Positions 34,491 to 47,078 of a stretch of 64,000 nt of DNA are shown in pieces (within the stretch, counting starts at the first letter, position 1; each line of letters opens with the position of its first letter). A program made the position numbers and the translations under genes. The DNA lies in the NCBI GenBank assembly GCA_015680685.1, contig MNCI01002813.1, positions 1,198,048-1,262,047 on the forward strand, read 5' to 3'. This DNA comes from Gnetum montanum. Taxonomy: Eukaryota > Streptophyta > Gnetopsida > Gnetales > Gnetaceae. The notes beneath the pieces were generated by a model. It was not told the origin of the DNA, did no database searches, and saw only the letters and a program-made list of their open reading frames with translations.

Positions 34491-37400
34491 GCTCAACACT
34501 ATCATCAACTACAATGGAGAAATCCACAATCATGGGGGAGGCCAACATCAAACTAGCACTACCCTTATTGCTAGTTGGACCTGTACGGATATTACGTTTA
34601 ACAACTTGTTTCCCCACTAATTCTACTTCCTCAACCTCAAATCACTACTACCACTTTCCTAATTATCATCAAACTACAACATCTTTTGAAGGAACACCAC
34701 CTCATGCCTCTTATCCTTTACCATATCTTCAATATTCTCATACTTCCCTCCACCATATGTCACTGTCAACAACATGGAAGGTTTAGCATCACAACATTAA
34801 CAAAAAATGCCACTTGTGCTATGAACATACATGGAAATGATAATGCTAGTAGATCTTAACCACAACCTCAAAAATGTCCTTTCTTTAGGATGATTTCCTC
34901 ACATGGGTGCAAAACTTGTAGACCTATTGGCACATCAGAACTAGCACAAGGCCAATCTAGTGCAACAACCTTCTTTGCTGAAACGATGTCTCCTAATCAT
35001 ATGTAAAAGCCAACAACCATTACCATTCCAACAAAAGACATAAACAATAAACCTATAATTGTGGAGAGATAGAAAAATCCATGCATCACTAATAGTAAAG
35101 GGTGCAATTGTCAGCCAAAAATTCAAAATATTAGCACAACCCACAAGAAAGTTCAAGAGCAAGTGTGTGAGAAAAAAACCAATCTACCTAGTAGCCACTA
35201 AACTAGAAGATATCCAGTGGCTTGAAAATGAGAATATAAAATTGTTTCAACAATGCATGGAAGCACTAATCCTCTTATTAGTTCTAAACTTAAGACAATG
35301 GGCCAAAAAAAGAACTTGGATGCATATATCATACACCAAAAAAGGATATTAAACAAGGAGACCAAAGAATTAAAATAGAAAATCAAGAAGAAGAAGTAAA
35401 CACATTTGGACCCCCCAAAACAGAAATACCTTCAAGTCCAGATGAAGATACGTCTTTGGATGATCCCAACAAGACTATCACCAATGTTAGATATGCTACC
35501 ACACAATTAATTAAATCAGTAATGGTGATAGATAGAAAATTGGTGGTGTATACTCAAGGGATTGTGTAGTCCATCTTCCAAATGTGTAGTCATAAGATTA
35601 GTCATGGAGAAGATGCTCTGTCCTACTTCAAGAACTAATAAGTGTTTTCACCTTCTTCTTTTTTACAATTTTTTATCATTTTTTTATTTCTTCCATTTTT
35701 TTTAATTCTTCATATGTTTTTCATTTCTTAATATTTTTCTTTCTTTTTTATATTTTTCTCTTTTCTTGAGTCATTCTCTTTATGTTTTATGAATGATTTT
35801 ATATTTTTGTTAATAATATTTCCAATTCATGATGTAGAGGTCAACACTATGAGTTGGGTTTTTGTTCTATGCTATAAAGATGATTGGGTAAGTAATTGTG
35901 TAAAGCAGTGAGACCACCTCATCCATCCCTCTAGTTCTCTAAGGTATTTTTCATGGAAATAATTTAGTTCTTCTTTCATGAAACTAAAATTAATAAATGA
36001 TCATTATATCTTGAAGAAAAAGGAAATGACCAAGTGGGAATGGCAAAGGATGTGACTTCAAAGGAAATTGGTGTGTTTCCTTCTTGTCTTCCTTTGTGTG
36101 GTTTATCACTCCTCTTATAACGTATCATTATTCATCCATCGACCAATAAAAACAAAGCTATGTCTTTGCATGGTGTGGTTCCCATTTCAAAAAAAATATT
36201 TAAAGTTCAAAAAAATAAAAAAAAAAGGAAAACAAAAAAAAACACAAAAAAGAAGAAGAAAAAAGCGAAAAAAATCCAATTATGGGAGTTCAAAGCACAC
36301 CAACACAATAATGGGCTACAAGCACTAGTTATCAGGCTGGAAAGACATGTTACCCATGCCTAAAGGATCCTCTCTAACTAACGCCCTTCCTTCCTTTTTC
36401 TCTTTTTTTCTCTTTTTCTATAGTGAAGGAACACATCAATGTGAGGTCATTGTTCATGGTATGGACTTGGTTTGAACTTAGATGGATAGATATGTTGATC
36501 ACTTTAATCACATTTGACATAAGAACCTATTGTGGACATGGTAAAGTAGCTTACATCTGCAATCCCTTCTCATCCCATTATTCACCTCATTGCTACATGT
36601 GATTATGAGTCCAATGGTTTTGTATAGTATAGTGCGAAATCCCAACCAAGGTAGTTGTGTGTTGTTTGAAATAAAGGTATGGCCTACATTTAATTTCTAA
36701 GGTACCCACAGACATCTATAGAAGTGGTTATGAAAGGGCATTATGGTAGGAGCCTGCATTGAAGAGGACCCACTTGCATAACTTTTGTTAATCATGGCTC
36801 ACATATTCCAGAACATTAGTGATAGTTTCTCTAAATTTATGCATGATTTGGGAACTACTTCTCATCTGTTTAATTAATTTTTTCTACTTTTCTATTTCCA
36901 TATCCATTAATATTGCTTGGTCATATTTTGAATTAGACCTTTGGTTTCAATTATTCAAAAACTTGTGTGCTTTTTGAGTTACGCTTGTTAGTCATGAGGG
37001 CTAGGAATGTCTACTTTGAAATTTTTCTAACATCCTATTTTTCAATGTTATGGTAACTAGTAGTAATTGATCAAAATAATGTAAACAACTTGGTGATTTT
37101 ATTTACCTCATAGCCTTGGGCATAGTATGCTATCATCACCTTATGCATAAACCCAAACTAAAGGATTTGAAAAGGGTTAATTATTAAGGAAAATTTACCA
37201 AAACTAATGTTGATCCTTAGGTAACTACAAGTGATGCTAAAATAAATGCCTAAGGAAGAAGGTCTTTTTCCAGGAATGAAAATGAAGCCAAGAGGGGGAC
37301 AACAGAGGATATGCCCATGGATAAATCATAGCTCATATAGGATTACAACTCAAACATCACATATTTTCTAGATTCATGGAACAATGAGAAGAAATTTTAG

Positions 37401-37721
37401 TTCATCCTTCAAGAATGCTTTACATAATTAGAGAAGCATCAACATAACAATCAAGGTTGGAAGTCTACCATCACTAGCAGTAACATGATGAATCATCTTC
37501 AGCGAATTTTTGAAGACCTCTGCAAATTTTGTAATCTTCAATGTCTATCCAGTCTTTTTGTCACTTTGTCATTTTGTATGCATCCACTCAAATAAAATTT
37601 TGTAATGTGGCACTCAAAGCTAGTTAGTAGTTAGCATCAGTCAATAATTCCATCATTCCCAATTTTTTTTAAAGAAAGCTTGGTCCTATCCTATTAACTT
37701 GAGGACAAATTTTTATTCAAT
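34491..37721 (+). other. Region of D between gag and 3' LTR
   Basis: 34500-35640 is Asn, Pro and Thr rich degenerate gag tail or linker, without a protease active site. 35640-36060 is T-rich. 36335-36360 has the motif CTGGAAAGACATGTTACCC shared with C. 36400-37680 shows nothing recognisable. TTGAGGACAA at 37699-37708 is a phrase common before the 3' LTR of plant Ty3/gypsy elements. Confidence 0.5.
36185..36270 (+). repeat. A-rich low-complexity run in D
   Basis: Mostly A with G and C islands. The two overlapping Lys-rich ORFs through it are artefacts of composition. Confidence 0.7.
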
Positions 37722-37734
37722 CAATGGGGTAATA
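37722..37734 (+). other. Purine-rich tract before the 3' LTR of D
   Basis: AATGGGGTAATA directly precedes the LTR start TGAAGC; a weak, decayed polypurine tract. Confidence 0.5.
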
Positions 37735-38558
37735 TGAAGCGTCATTTGGTTGCATTGACATAGCTTCCTCAACATAACTACCTCAATGTAGCTGCTTTGA
37801 TGCAGCTGCTTCAACATAGTTTCTATTTTTGCCTATAAATACACATACTCCCATTATGTATATGCATTCTTTTATTAATAGAGTAGGTAAAATCTTGTAG
37901 TTTTATTCCATAGTTCTAGAAAATAGTCACAAAGTGCTCATCATGTGGATTTGAGTAAGTTGCTCACCATCTTATTTGAGTGGCAATGTACATGGACACA
38001 TTTCATGAATGGTAATAAGATCAAGATAGATTCTTATTTATTACAACACTTTGACTTAAATTAGATTTACTTTTAATGAAATTTATATTTCATATACCTA
38101 GTTAATATTTAAGTTTTCATGCATATTAATGAATTGGTGGAATGAGCATGACCAATTTCGAGCATAAACATGTATTCACTTAGTAATCCTAGCAGTGTTA
38201 TTACTTGGTTTGTTGAGTAGCATAGTGCTTGGTAATCCCAGTAGTGGATATGTGGGTTTAGGATGTGTACAGTAAGCTAGGAATAGACACTCATTGCCCA
38301 TAGGCTATTTTAGACTTTACTTTTCATTGTTAGTTAATTTAAATAATTGATTTCTTTATTATCATTAGGAGTAGCATAAGGCCAAAACAACATCAAGAAG
38401 CATATGCCTCACTTTTGACTACACCATACATGATAAAGTTACAACTAGTCCAAGTGGGAAGACAATGAACTATGATCATGGCATAATGATCTAACTAGAT
38501 CATGCATGAACACTTGTGATTTGTATGGTTGGGCATAGGGGGTACTCGTTGCTCATTA
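37735..38558 (+). repeat. 3' LTR of D
   Basis: Direct repeat of the 5' LTR over its whole length, beginning TGAAGC and ending GCTCATTA. It has fewer 14 bp units and a TATA box CCTATAAATACAC (37848). Identity is estimated by eye at 80-85 percent. Confidence 0.88.
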
Positions 38559-40158
38559 ATAACAAACACTTGGCCACCTAACTATGAATTCCTTCAAGCT
38601 AAAATGTAGATATCCCTGTAGTGAGAATTTGTGTTCTTGAGAGCTATTGAGGATTACAACAAAGTATGAAGTGTAGGAAGATTATTCTAGAAATAAAATC
38701 TATAAAAATTAAGCTCACACTAGGGCATTCATATAGTAAGTCATAACTACAAATCTCTCAAATGATTAGAATAATGAGAAACCACAATAGATCTAATCAT
38801 GTAGGATAATGGACACACAAACCATTGGAGAATGATCTAATAATGTTTGTGTTGTCACATTTACACCATTAAATTAATCAATGTTTTATTTAAAAGATCA
38901 TGATGAAGACCAAATTTCCCAATGTAGTTTGTACTAATGATTAGAAGAAAAATGCTAGTACATAAAGAGTTAGATTTTTTACTTGAGGGCAATAATACGA
39001 GGCATGATTAAATCATGAACAATGTTAAGGATAAAATGAATGGGAAGTATCCTCAAGATTACACTTTAGGCTTAATTATATATAATACCAAGGTAGAAAA
39101 AAGCAAAAGGTTAGATTATGGAATTTATGAAAGTTTAGTGGCAAGCCAAAGTTTGTGAAATTGGTATTTTTTCTGGTGAAAATGTTATGAGATTTCGTAC
39201 AAGAATTCATGTCTTTAACCATGATGCACAAGTTATTTTATTCCCTGTAAAGGATGGCTTTGCACAAGCCTATTAAGTATATGATATTTTAATACCTCAA
39301 GAATGTTCTTGACTTTAAGCAACATAGATAAGGTTGAAAATTCTTCGGTTCAAATTAGCTTACAAATGATGGATTACTACTGCAATTAGCAAGGTTGTTG
39401 AAATGATAATGATAGTTCTGAGGAAAAAAATCAATCCAATGTGACCATAAGAAAATAAAACAAATAATGATAAAATATTTGGAAGCCTAGTGTTTACCCA
39501 AAACTATGCATAGACCCTACAACTTAGAAGAAAAAATCTTTAAAAACTTAAGGTTCTGTATTAACAATCAATTCATGAATAAAAAATGGATGAAATTGTA
39601 TCAATAAGAAATTGTAGAGAAATTCAAAGAAAAAAAATATTCTAGGATAAGCATTGTCTTAGGGCATCAGAAAAATAAATTCCTATTTCAATCACTATGG
39701 ATTTATGTAGAACATATTATCCTGAACAACAATCAAACCATGATATGGGTTTGGAAGGTTATTGCTACCATGATAATCTTAAAGGTAGCGTAGCCAAGAG
39801 ATCCTTTCAAAACTTGCATCCCAGATGGCAACACAAAAATGCTTCATGATGACCTAGAGATAGACGTAGATTATAGGGATGCTTGTGGCAATGAAAACAT
39901 ACCACAAGGTGTAGCAAGAAGATGTTCACCAAGGCAATGAAGGTGTATACATGACATCATTACTAGAGTAGCATATTCATTAGTAGTAGGGGTAGATAGC
40001 AATTATGCAACTATTCCTACACCATTGTTGATCGACACTCAAGTGTGAAATCTAGCAGAGGGTTCTATGGCATCTATGCCTATAGGGTAGAGACGATGAT
40101 AGAATGAAGGCAAATGGCACAACCCCCTCTTGACACAAAATGAAGGCAATGTGGTCCA
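38559..40158 (+). other. Unassigned region left of F
   Basis: Two stretches look like worn coding sequence: about 39155-39270 (FSGENVMRFRTRIHVFNHDA) and about 39835-40050 (LEIDVDYRDACGNENI, then ITRVAYSLVVGVDSNYATI). I do not recognise either. No LTR pair seen. Confidence 0.35.
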
Positions 40159-41751
40159 TGGTACAATGTACATGGGACCTATTAACCTTACAAAACAATA
40201 ATATATCAAACATGATGTATAACGACATATGGCATCAAAGATACATGACCTTAATAATGAATATTTTCAAAAATTAAATTACATTGGTCAAAATTTTAAA
40301 TATAAAAAGGAGGGTATGGTTTAAGGTTTGATAAAGAAAGGATTTATAAATATCAAATAAATTTATTTTTTGGAAAATTGAAATTTTTCATAAATAACTA
40401 CCTCTCCTTGATGTTTTTCTCTAATTTTTATAACTTCCTATGATATTTGTTATAACCATAGCTAAAATCTCTAATAACTTCCTATATAAGTTATAACTTA
40501 TAGTATGGTTATAAATTAATCCTCTAGATATTTGTAATACCCTTAACTTTTCCTAATTATTATAACTATCCAAAGCCACTATAGAAAGGCTTCAAACATA
40601 GAGTAAAAAGGGGAATGGGAAGTGAAGAAACTTAAAAAGAGATTAAAGATTGTAAAAGCATGACTTGTTAAAGACATCAATTCAACTTCTTTGTTTTAAT
40701 CCTATGAGTTCATTTCTTCCCATTTTGTTTTAGTTACTTAGCTAATGGTTTAGATAGTATCATGCTTAGCATTTAGGTTTGGAATTTTTCCTAGGTGGCT
40801 TTTATAGCTTTGTTTTTGTGCAATATTAGACTTCTATTAAGATTTTCCATAGTATAGCTTATGTTGTTGAAAAGCCTCAAGAGCAATTAATAGTAATATT
40901 GCAATGAATTTTTCTGTTTTGAGCATAGAGAATCTAGGAAAATCTTTGGTATCTTGAAATGATTAAAATAACTTCTTTATTTTTAAAGTGTATTGTCTTG
41001 GTATTTCAATCTAGAAATTGTCAAACTTTTTGAAAGCTTTGTTGAATGCAAGCTTTGACAACTTTTGACTAGCCAAAATAGAGACTCATACTTTGTCATT
41101 TATGCAGCAATTTTTGGTAATATAATAAGATTATCTTTATGAAATTGCTTATTAAGCTCAAAAAGTTTGGATAATTCATAATTATTGAATTAGGAATAGC
41201 TGTATTGCGAAGTGTTTCCTCATGTCAGTTTATGTTGATTAAATATTTGAGATTACATGTAAATCTACTTTCTTTTCTTCTTCTTTCTAATTCCATTGAA
41301 TCTTGCTCTCTTTCTAGTTTTTTTATAGAACTTTCTCTCTGGGAGAAATTAGGAGTAGATTAGCAAAATTGTGCTCAAAAGTTTTTGCAAAATGTTATTT
41401 GTTACAAATATCATACTATAGGGACCATATACACTAAGTGATTGGACAAAATAGAGATCTTCAATAACTCACAATATTTGACAAAGATAGCTAAATCTCT
41501 TTTATGATAGTTGATTACAATTTTATACACAACCCAACCATTTCAACATTTGCAACAACAAAACACATACTCACATGTAGTACATTTCATAACTACTAAG
41601 TTTATTTAGAGGTATCTAGGCCTTGGTGTTGGCAGAGACCAATAAGCATCTAAATCCATTTTAAAGAACACCTTTGATCCCATGACCCCAAGGGTCATAA
41701 GAATGTGAGGCCACTCCACATTAATGGTCCAATCCCAAATAGTTGTCAATA
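40159..41751 (+). repeat. 5' LTR of F
   Basis: Aligns over its length with 49872-51496, from TGGTACAATG to TTGTCAATA. The 3' copy has an extra insert near 50140-50210. Exact ends uncertain by a few bases. Confidence 0.8.
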
Positions 41752-41757
41752 ATTCTT

Positions 41758-41776
41758 TTGGTGCTAGAAGAAAGGC
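41758..41776 (+). other. Primer binding site of F
   Basis: TTGGTGCTAGAAGAAAGG matches the A site at 15 of 18 positions. Confidence 0.65.
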
Positions 41777-41879
41777 TGAAAATTTATCCTCTAAGTTCAT
41801 GAGCCTGATAGTCCTAGCACACCAACAATTCTTTCTTGTTAGAAAGGCTTAAGAAATTATATACTATTTTCAATTCGTG

Positions 41880-43250
41880 ATCAAACAAACTAATAGTTTG
41901 GGAGATTTCAAAGGTTCTAAAGAAATTCTTGATTATAAGACTGATTATTCATTAGAAGAAGAATAGAAGAAGGTTTTTGAGTTTCGAACAAGTAGTGGAG
42001 TAAATATCAAAAAGATAAGCAAATCACCCCTTTCGTCTAATTTATTAATCTATAAGGGAAGGTCAGAGAAATATAAGAGTATAACCACCAAAAGAAATTC
42101 TAGTAAGATGGTGAATCCATAACCAGTTAATCCTTGGCAAAGAGTTAGACCATTAGGATTTCAAAACTACAAAAATATTCCTAAGGTAGTTTATAAATAT
42201 TTTCCTGAGCCTTTTACTCCTAAAAAAGCTTACTTGGCTGAAGAGTATATCCACATGTTTGAGTTAGCTTTGGTTCATGTAGATGTTCAACATCAAGATC
42301 AAGCTTGTGGATTATTTGTAGAAAATTTAAAGGATATGGCTCAGATTTGATATTCAACTTTGCCAACCAATAGTATCACAAGTTGGGATGACATGAAAAG
42401 TAGTTTCTTGGCCTAGTTTGGCAATTAATTGGATCAACAACAACTATACTATGGGCTAGTACAAGCTAAACAAGGAGTTAAGAATTCTATTAGAGATTTC
42501 AACATTAAGTTTCAACAAATTTATGAACTCTTTCAAAGATAATATAGACCATCAAATGAAAAGCTCAAAGATACTAATCTTAAGGCTGTGAATCCTAATA
42601 TTTCAATCTAGTTGAGAAGAACTCCAAACTTGCTAACACTAAATGACTACTTTAGTGAAGTTATACAGTTACAAAAATAGTTGAACTTGAAACATGAAGA
42701 AGTAATCAAAACTCAAAAAAGCTGAGAGAAAATGATGATTCCTATGTAATATTTTTCTCAACTTAAACCTTTACTAGGGCCATCTCATGTTAACATAGAG
42801 AGAGAGTCATAAAGCAAAAAATGTAAAAAGGAACAGTTAATGAAAGATGTAGCCAACAAAGTAGTGAAACTAGAAAAAGCATTGGCTAAAGTTAACATCA
42901 AGGAAGAAAGGAAAAATAGGAAACATAAACATCAAGATAATAAGTTAGTAGAATATGAGTATGAAAGTGATCTTATCATGTCCAACTTCCTTAATATTGA
43001 ATCTAATGATGAGCTATCTAGTGTTCATTATGCAAGAAAATCTTCTAACAATGGATCTAGTGATACTTCTTCTCTATCAAGTTCTAAAGAAGATATATCA
43101 TTAGATGAGGAGTGTAACAACAATGAAGAAAATGGATATCCTCTGTGATCAAAAGAAAGATTCACAACTTCTAAGCCTCCAAATGTTATTTTTGACTCAT
43201 CTACTAAGAGAAAGATTTTTAAACCAAGTAGAAGAGAAGAATAAAAGTAA
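41880..43250 (+). pseudogene. gag: gag of element F
   Basis: The Gag core lies at about 42120-42560: FPEPFTPKKAYLAEEYIHMF, then DQACGLFVENLKDMAQI, STLPTNSITSWDDMKSSF, and GLVQAKQGVKNSIRDFNIKF. A TGA after AQI stands where Trp is expected; other stops replace Gln. The last part is open (42840-43148): a Lys-rich coil then an acidic Ser-rich tail. No zinc knuckle visible. Confidence 0.8.
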
Positions 43251-43399
43251 AGAAGATTAAGTAGAACAAAGTACTCAAAATCAAACTCTTAATAAATAGA
43301 TTAAGAAACCAAGCTATTATGGAGATGGAGAATATGATTTAATTGAAGATCTTAAACATGTCAGGGCAAATATTAACATATATAAATTATTACAAATTA

Positions 43400-43720
43400 G
43401 AGATCATAAAAGAAAGACTTTAGAGTTTATTAAAGGTAAAAAAAGAGTTGGAGAGTCAGAGTTAAGCTATGTGTCAAACAATGACAAGAAAAAAAAAGCT
43501 ATTTATGATTGTACTCCTAATAGGGAAACTCCTCCTTTTTTTGACAATTAAGTTAAAGGACAAGTATCTTCACAATCCTTTAGTTGAATCTGGAGCTACA
43601 TACACTATTATGTCATTATCTATATGCAAAAAACTTGATTTGATTCCTTAAAAATCAAATAAAAGGATTTTTCAAGTGAACAAAAGTAGAGTGAAAATTG
43701 TGGGTTAATTACCAAATTTT
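43400..43720 (+). pseudogene. pro: Protease remnant of F with altered active site
   Basis: HNPLVESGATYTIMSLSICKKL (43570-43635) is a retropepsin active-site region, but the catalytic Asp of DSGA is Glu. Stops occur on both sides. Confidence 0.7.
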
Positions 43721-44039
43721 CTATTAGAAATTTCTTCTAAACCATGTATCAAAAGTAGAATGACTATTCAAGTAGTAGTCATACCAAACTCACATAGCCT
43801 TTGTTGAGTAGAAGTTGGAGTAAAAATTTCTCAAGTTACATATCAATAGATTACTCAAATATGTGGCTACCTTGAAAAGGAGAAACGAATCAAATATATA
43901 TATATAGTGAGCCTTTGATAAATGAAAACATTACTTCAAATGGAAAGAATAAAGTTGTTAAAAAAAGAGATATTGAAACTAGAATTTACACACTTCAAGA
44001 AGTTGATAATTTGGAAAAAGAAGAATCTCAAGATGAGAG

Positions 44040-44207
44040 NNNNNNNNNNNNNNNNNNNNNNNNNNNNNNNNNNNNNNNNNNNNNNNNNNNNNNNNNNNNN
44101 NNNNNNNNNNNNNNNNNNNNNNNNNNNNNNNNNNNNNNNNNNNNNNNNNNNNNNNNNNNNNNNNNNNNNNNNNNNNNNNNNNNNNNNNNNNNNNNNNNNN
44201 NNNNNNN
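44040..44207. other. Assembly gap (168 N)
   Basis: Run of N between protease and RT of F. ORFs drawn through it have no meaning inside the gap. Confidence 1.
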
Positions 44208-45790
44208 ACAAATTCCATTCCCAAAAGGGTGATTGATTTTGAACATGAGTTTAGCAAGACTTTGGTTACTAGAAAAGATATACAAAATCTAGATGATCAA
44301 GCTTATGAAGTAGTGAATTTTGGATCTATTGAGATAGAAAAAATGTTAAATGTCATAAAGGAAAAGGATTTTGTTTTCAAGAAAAATTTATCATTACTCC
44401 TAAAAAATAACTTGAAAAAATTTGCTTGGTCTTATGATGATCTTAAAACTTCTAGACCAAATGTGATGCCACATAACATACCTTTAATAAAAGGTTACAA
44501 GACAATTAAAAAAAATAGAGGGAATTTAATCCATCATTTGAGCTAGCTATGGAAGCTAAGATCATGAAGTTATTACAAGCTAGAATTATATATCCTATCT
44601 AATATTTGACATGGCTAGCTAATCTTGTTCTAGTAAGAAAGAAAAATGGTGATATTAGGCTTTGTGTAGATTTTAGAAATTTGAATAAAGCCTTAGAAAA
44701 AGATAAATATCCACTTCCTAAAATCAATAAAATTTTGATTAAAGTATTAGGTTGTCAAGTATATTCTTTCCTAGATGGTTTTTCACACTATAATAAAATC
44801 ATGGTAGATAAGAGTGATAGATATAAAATAACATTTATCACCAAATGGGGAACTTTCTCTTACCAAAGAATGTCATTTGGATTGTCAAATGTTGGAGCTA
44901 CTTGTCAAAGAGTAATGGATTTAGCCTTTAAAGTTTTAATAAATGAGTTTGTGTGGTTTATTTGAATGATATCACTGTCTTCTCAAAAAGGAAGGATGAT
45001 CATATTGGTGATCTTCAATAAGTTTTTGACAAATGTCATAAGTATGGTATTTCATTAAATCCTAAGAAATGTATCTTTGGGGTTAAACCTGGACATTTAC
45101 TAGGTCATGTAATTCGTTAATAAGGAATTACTATAAATAGCTCCCAAATTTAAGTGGTACAAAATCCCACAAGTAAAAAAAATTTGTTACTAAAATTTAT
45201 CCTTGGATTCACTGAAATTACTAAACCTTTGATCCAAATGCTAAAGAAATATTTCTTAGTAGAGAAAACACCAGAATTAGAAAAAGCCTTAATAGAAATC
45301 AAAAGAGTTATTCAAGAAGCTCCACACTTGGTAAAGCCAAAATTGAAAGAAGACTTTTGGTTATATGCTCTTGCTTTAGATGATTCAATTACTACCTTTT
45401 TAACTCAAAAAAAATGAAGGTCAAAATGAATTGATTGGATTTTTTGGGTATCAATTGAAAGGTTTAGAGCTTAATTATTCAAACTTAAAGAAATAAGCAT
45501 TCATAGTTATTAAGGCACTTCAACATTTCAAATATTTGTTGGAAAGATCATTAGTCCATATTATGCTAATAGAGCATGCAATTAAACAATTCTTAGCCCA
45601 AATTGAAATTGGATTGAAAAGAGGGAAATGGCTCATAAAGCTTCCAAGTTTCAAATTTTCACTGGTAATATGCAAAACCATTAAAGGAATGGGATTAGCT
45701 AAATTAATGGCAAGAGAAGATGAAGTATGTGTGCTGAAGAATCATGAAGGAAATTATTTAGATGAGATTATAGAATTCCTTAATACATGA
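44208..45790 (+). pseudogene. pol: Reverse transcriptase and RNase H of F
   Basis: 44229-44546 is the pre-RT linker (NLKKFAWSYDDL is the counterpart of NMKTFAWSYTDM in A). RT starts about 44606: LVLVRKKNGDIRLCVDFRN, then FLDGFSHYNKI and MSFGLSNVGATCQRVMDLAF. After a frameshift near 44950 the catalytic box reads YLND instead of YLDD, a GAT-to-AAT change. ISLNPKKCIFGV follows. RNase H remnants lie at about 45360-45710 (DFWLYALALDD, then GLELNYSNLKK). Stops are common. No archaeal-type RNase H lies between here and integrase. Confidence 0.85.
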
Positions 45791-46990
45791 AAAGTTCCAA
45801 ATAACTTAACTACAAGTCAAAAGAGAGCCTTCTTTAAAAAGGTAAACAAATTTGTGGTGAAAGATGAACTTTTATATAAAAAGGATTTTAGAGGGGTTTT
45901 GTTGGAATATGTTCATAATGATAAAATTGGTCCTATCCTAGAACAATTCCATGATCATTCTCACCTATTCTATGAATCTCCTAAATCTAGTATGCAACAT
46001 ATACTTTGTTATGACTTTTATTGGCCTAGTATGTACCAAGATATTAATTCAAGGATTCAAAGATGTTACAAATGTCAAATTCATAGATCAAAAATAAAAA
46101 AAGCTAAAGCCCCCTTAAAATTAGTAATTGTGGATAGACGATTTTAGCAATGGGGCTTAGATTTTATTGCTATAATTACTCCTTTGAGAGCAAGACATAT
46201 TTTTATTCTCACATCAACTAATTAGTCCAAAGCAAAGGCTCTAAGGAAAAGTTTAGCATTAGATGTGATTAAGTTCTTGGAAGATCAGATTTTAAGTCAT
46301 TTGGTTTACCTGAAGTGTTGGTATTTGATAATGGACTTGCATTTAAATTTGAAGAGTTTGTAACATGGGCATCAAAAAAATCAATCTTTCTATTTTCCTT
46401 GTCAAATTATTATCCTGAAGGAAATGGCTTTGCTAAATCTACAAATAAAAAGCTTATTTCCTACATTAGGTTTATGGATGGAAATCTAGCAAAATTAGAT
46501 TGATTACTTACAATCTACATTATGGATTAATTGTATTAGATTTAAGAAGGCTATTGGAACATTAGCTTACAACTTAGTCTACAGTTTACCCACTAGAATT
46601 ACAAACAAGATTATAAGTTTGGCCTTAGGTTTTGTGCAAAGATATAGTGAGAAACATGATAAAGATAGAAGTTTCATGACCTTGCTCATCAAAAGAGAAG
46701 CTAAAATGGATAAAGCTAAAGATAATTTATTAAGGAATGCTTCTCAAGTTAAAAGGTTGTTTGATAAAAAGGCTTTGAAATAAAATTTTTAAGTTGGTGA
46801 TCCAGTATTATTACAGAATATGAAAAAGCCAAATAAGTTTTCAACAATATGGATTGGTCCATTTTAGATCAAGAAACAAATTTCAAAAGATACTTACAAT
46901 TTATCAACTTTAGATGGGATAGAATTGTAGTTTCTGTATAATGTTTTACACATAAATCATTATTTTGGATAACTGCCCACAACTTAAATC
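45791..46990 (+). pseudogene. Integrase of F
   Basis: The zinc-binding part is complete (QFHDHSHLFYESPKSSMQH, then CYKCQIH, about 45950-46090). The core has QWGLDFI (46150) and VFDNGLAF (46320) with both Asp, but GNGFAKSTNK has Lys for the catalytic Glu. Frame breaks occur near 46290 and after 46503. The C-terminal part reaches about 46960 (LYNVLHINHYFG). It could not have acted as an integrase as it stands. Confidence 0.85.
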
Positions 46991-47078
46991 TATATATATA
47001 TATATTAATATATGTATATAGTACAGTAATGAATATATGTAGGTAACTATAATAATATTTAGTATGCATAGTAATAAG
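46991..47078. repeat. AT microsatellite after F integrase
   Basis: CTATATATATATATATTAAT and similar AT repeats lie just left of the solo LTR. Confidence 0.6.

Larger units (their letters stand above)
31798..38558 (+). mobile_element. Element D: Athila-like gag-only LTR element
   Basis: Two direct LTRs (31798-32710, 37735-38558) enclose about 5 kb with a primer site, gag and a long non-coding 3' part. No RT, RNase H or integrase is seen. Gag is homologous to C. Such a layout fits non-autonomous terminal-repeat elements with only gag. Target duplication is not clear. Confidence 0.85.

Noticed and set aside
36068-36363. Lys-rich ORFs through an A-rich run
   Set aside because: Low-complexity translation of poly-A-like DNA. 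I also considered a retroposon tail but saw no target duplication.
31793-38563. Target duplication for D
   Set aside because: ATTAA before and ATAAC after the LTRs agree at only three of five bases; I could not support a duplication.
43915-44285. ORFs spanning the N gap on both strands
   Set aside because: The middle is unknown sequence; only the flanks belong to F pol.
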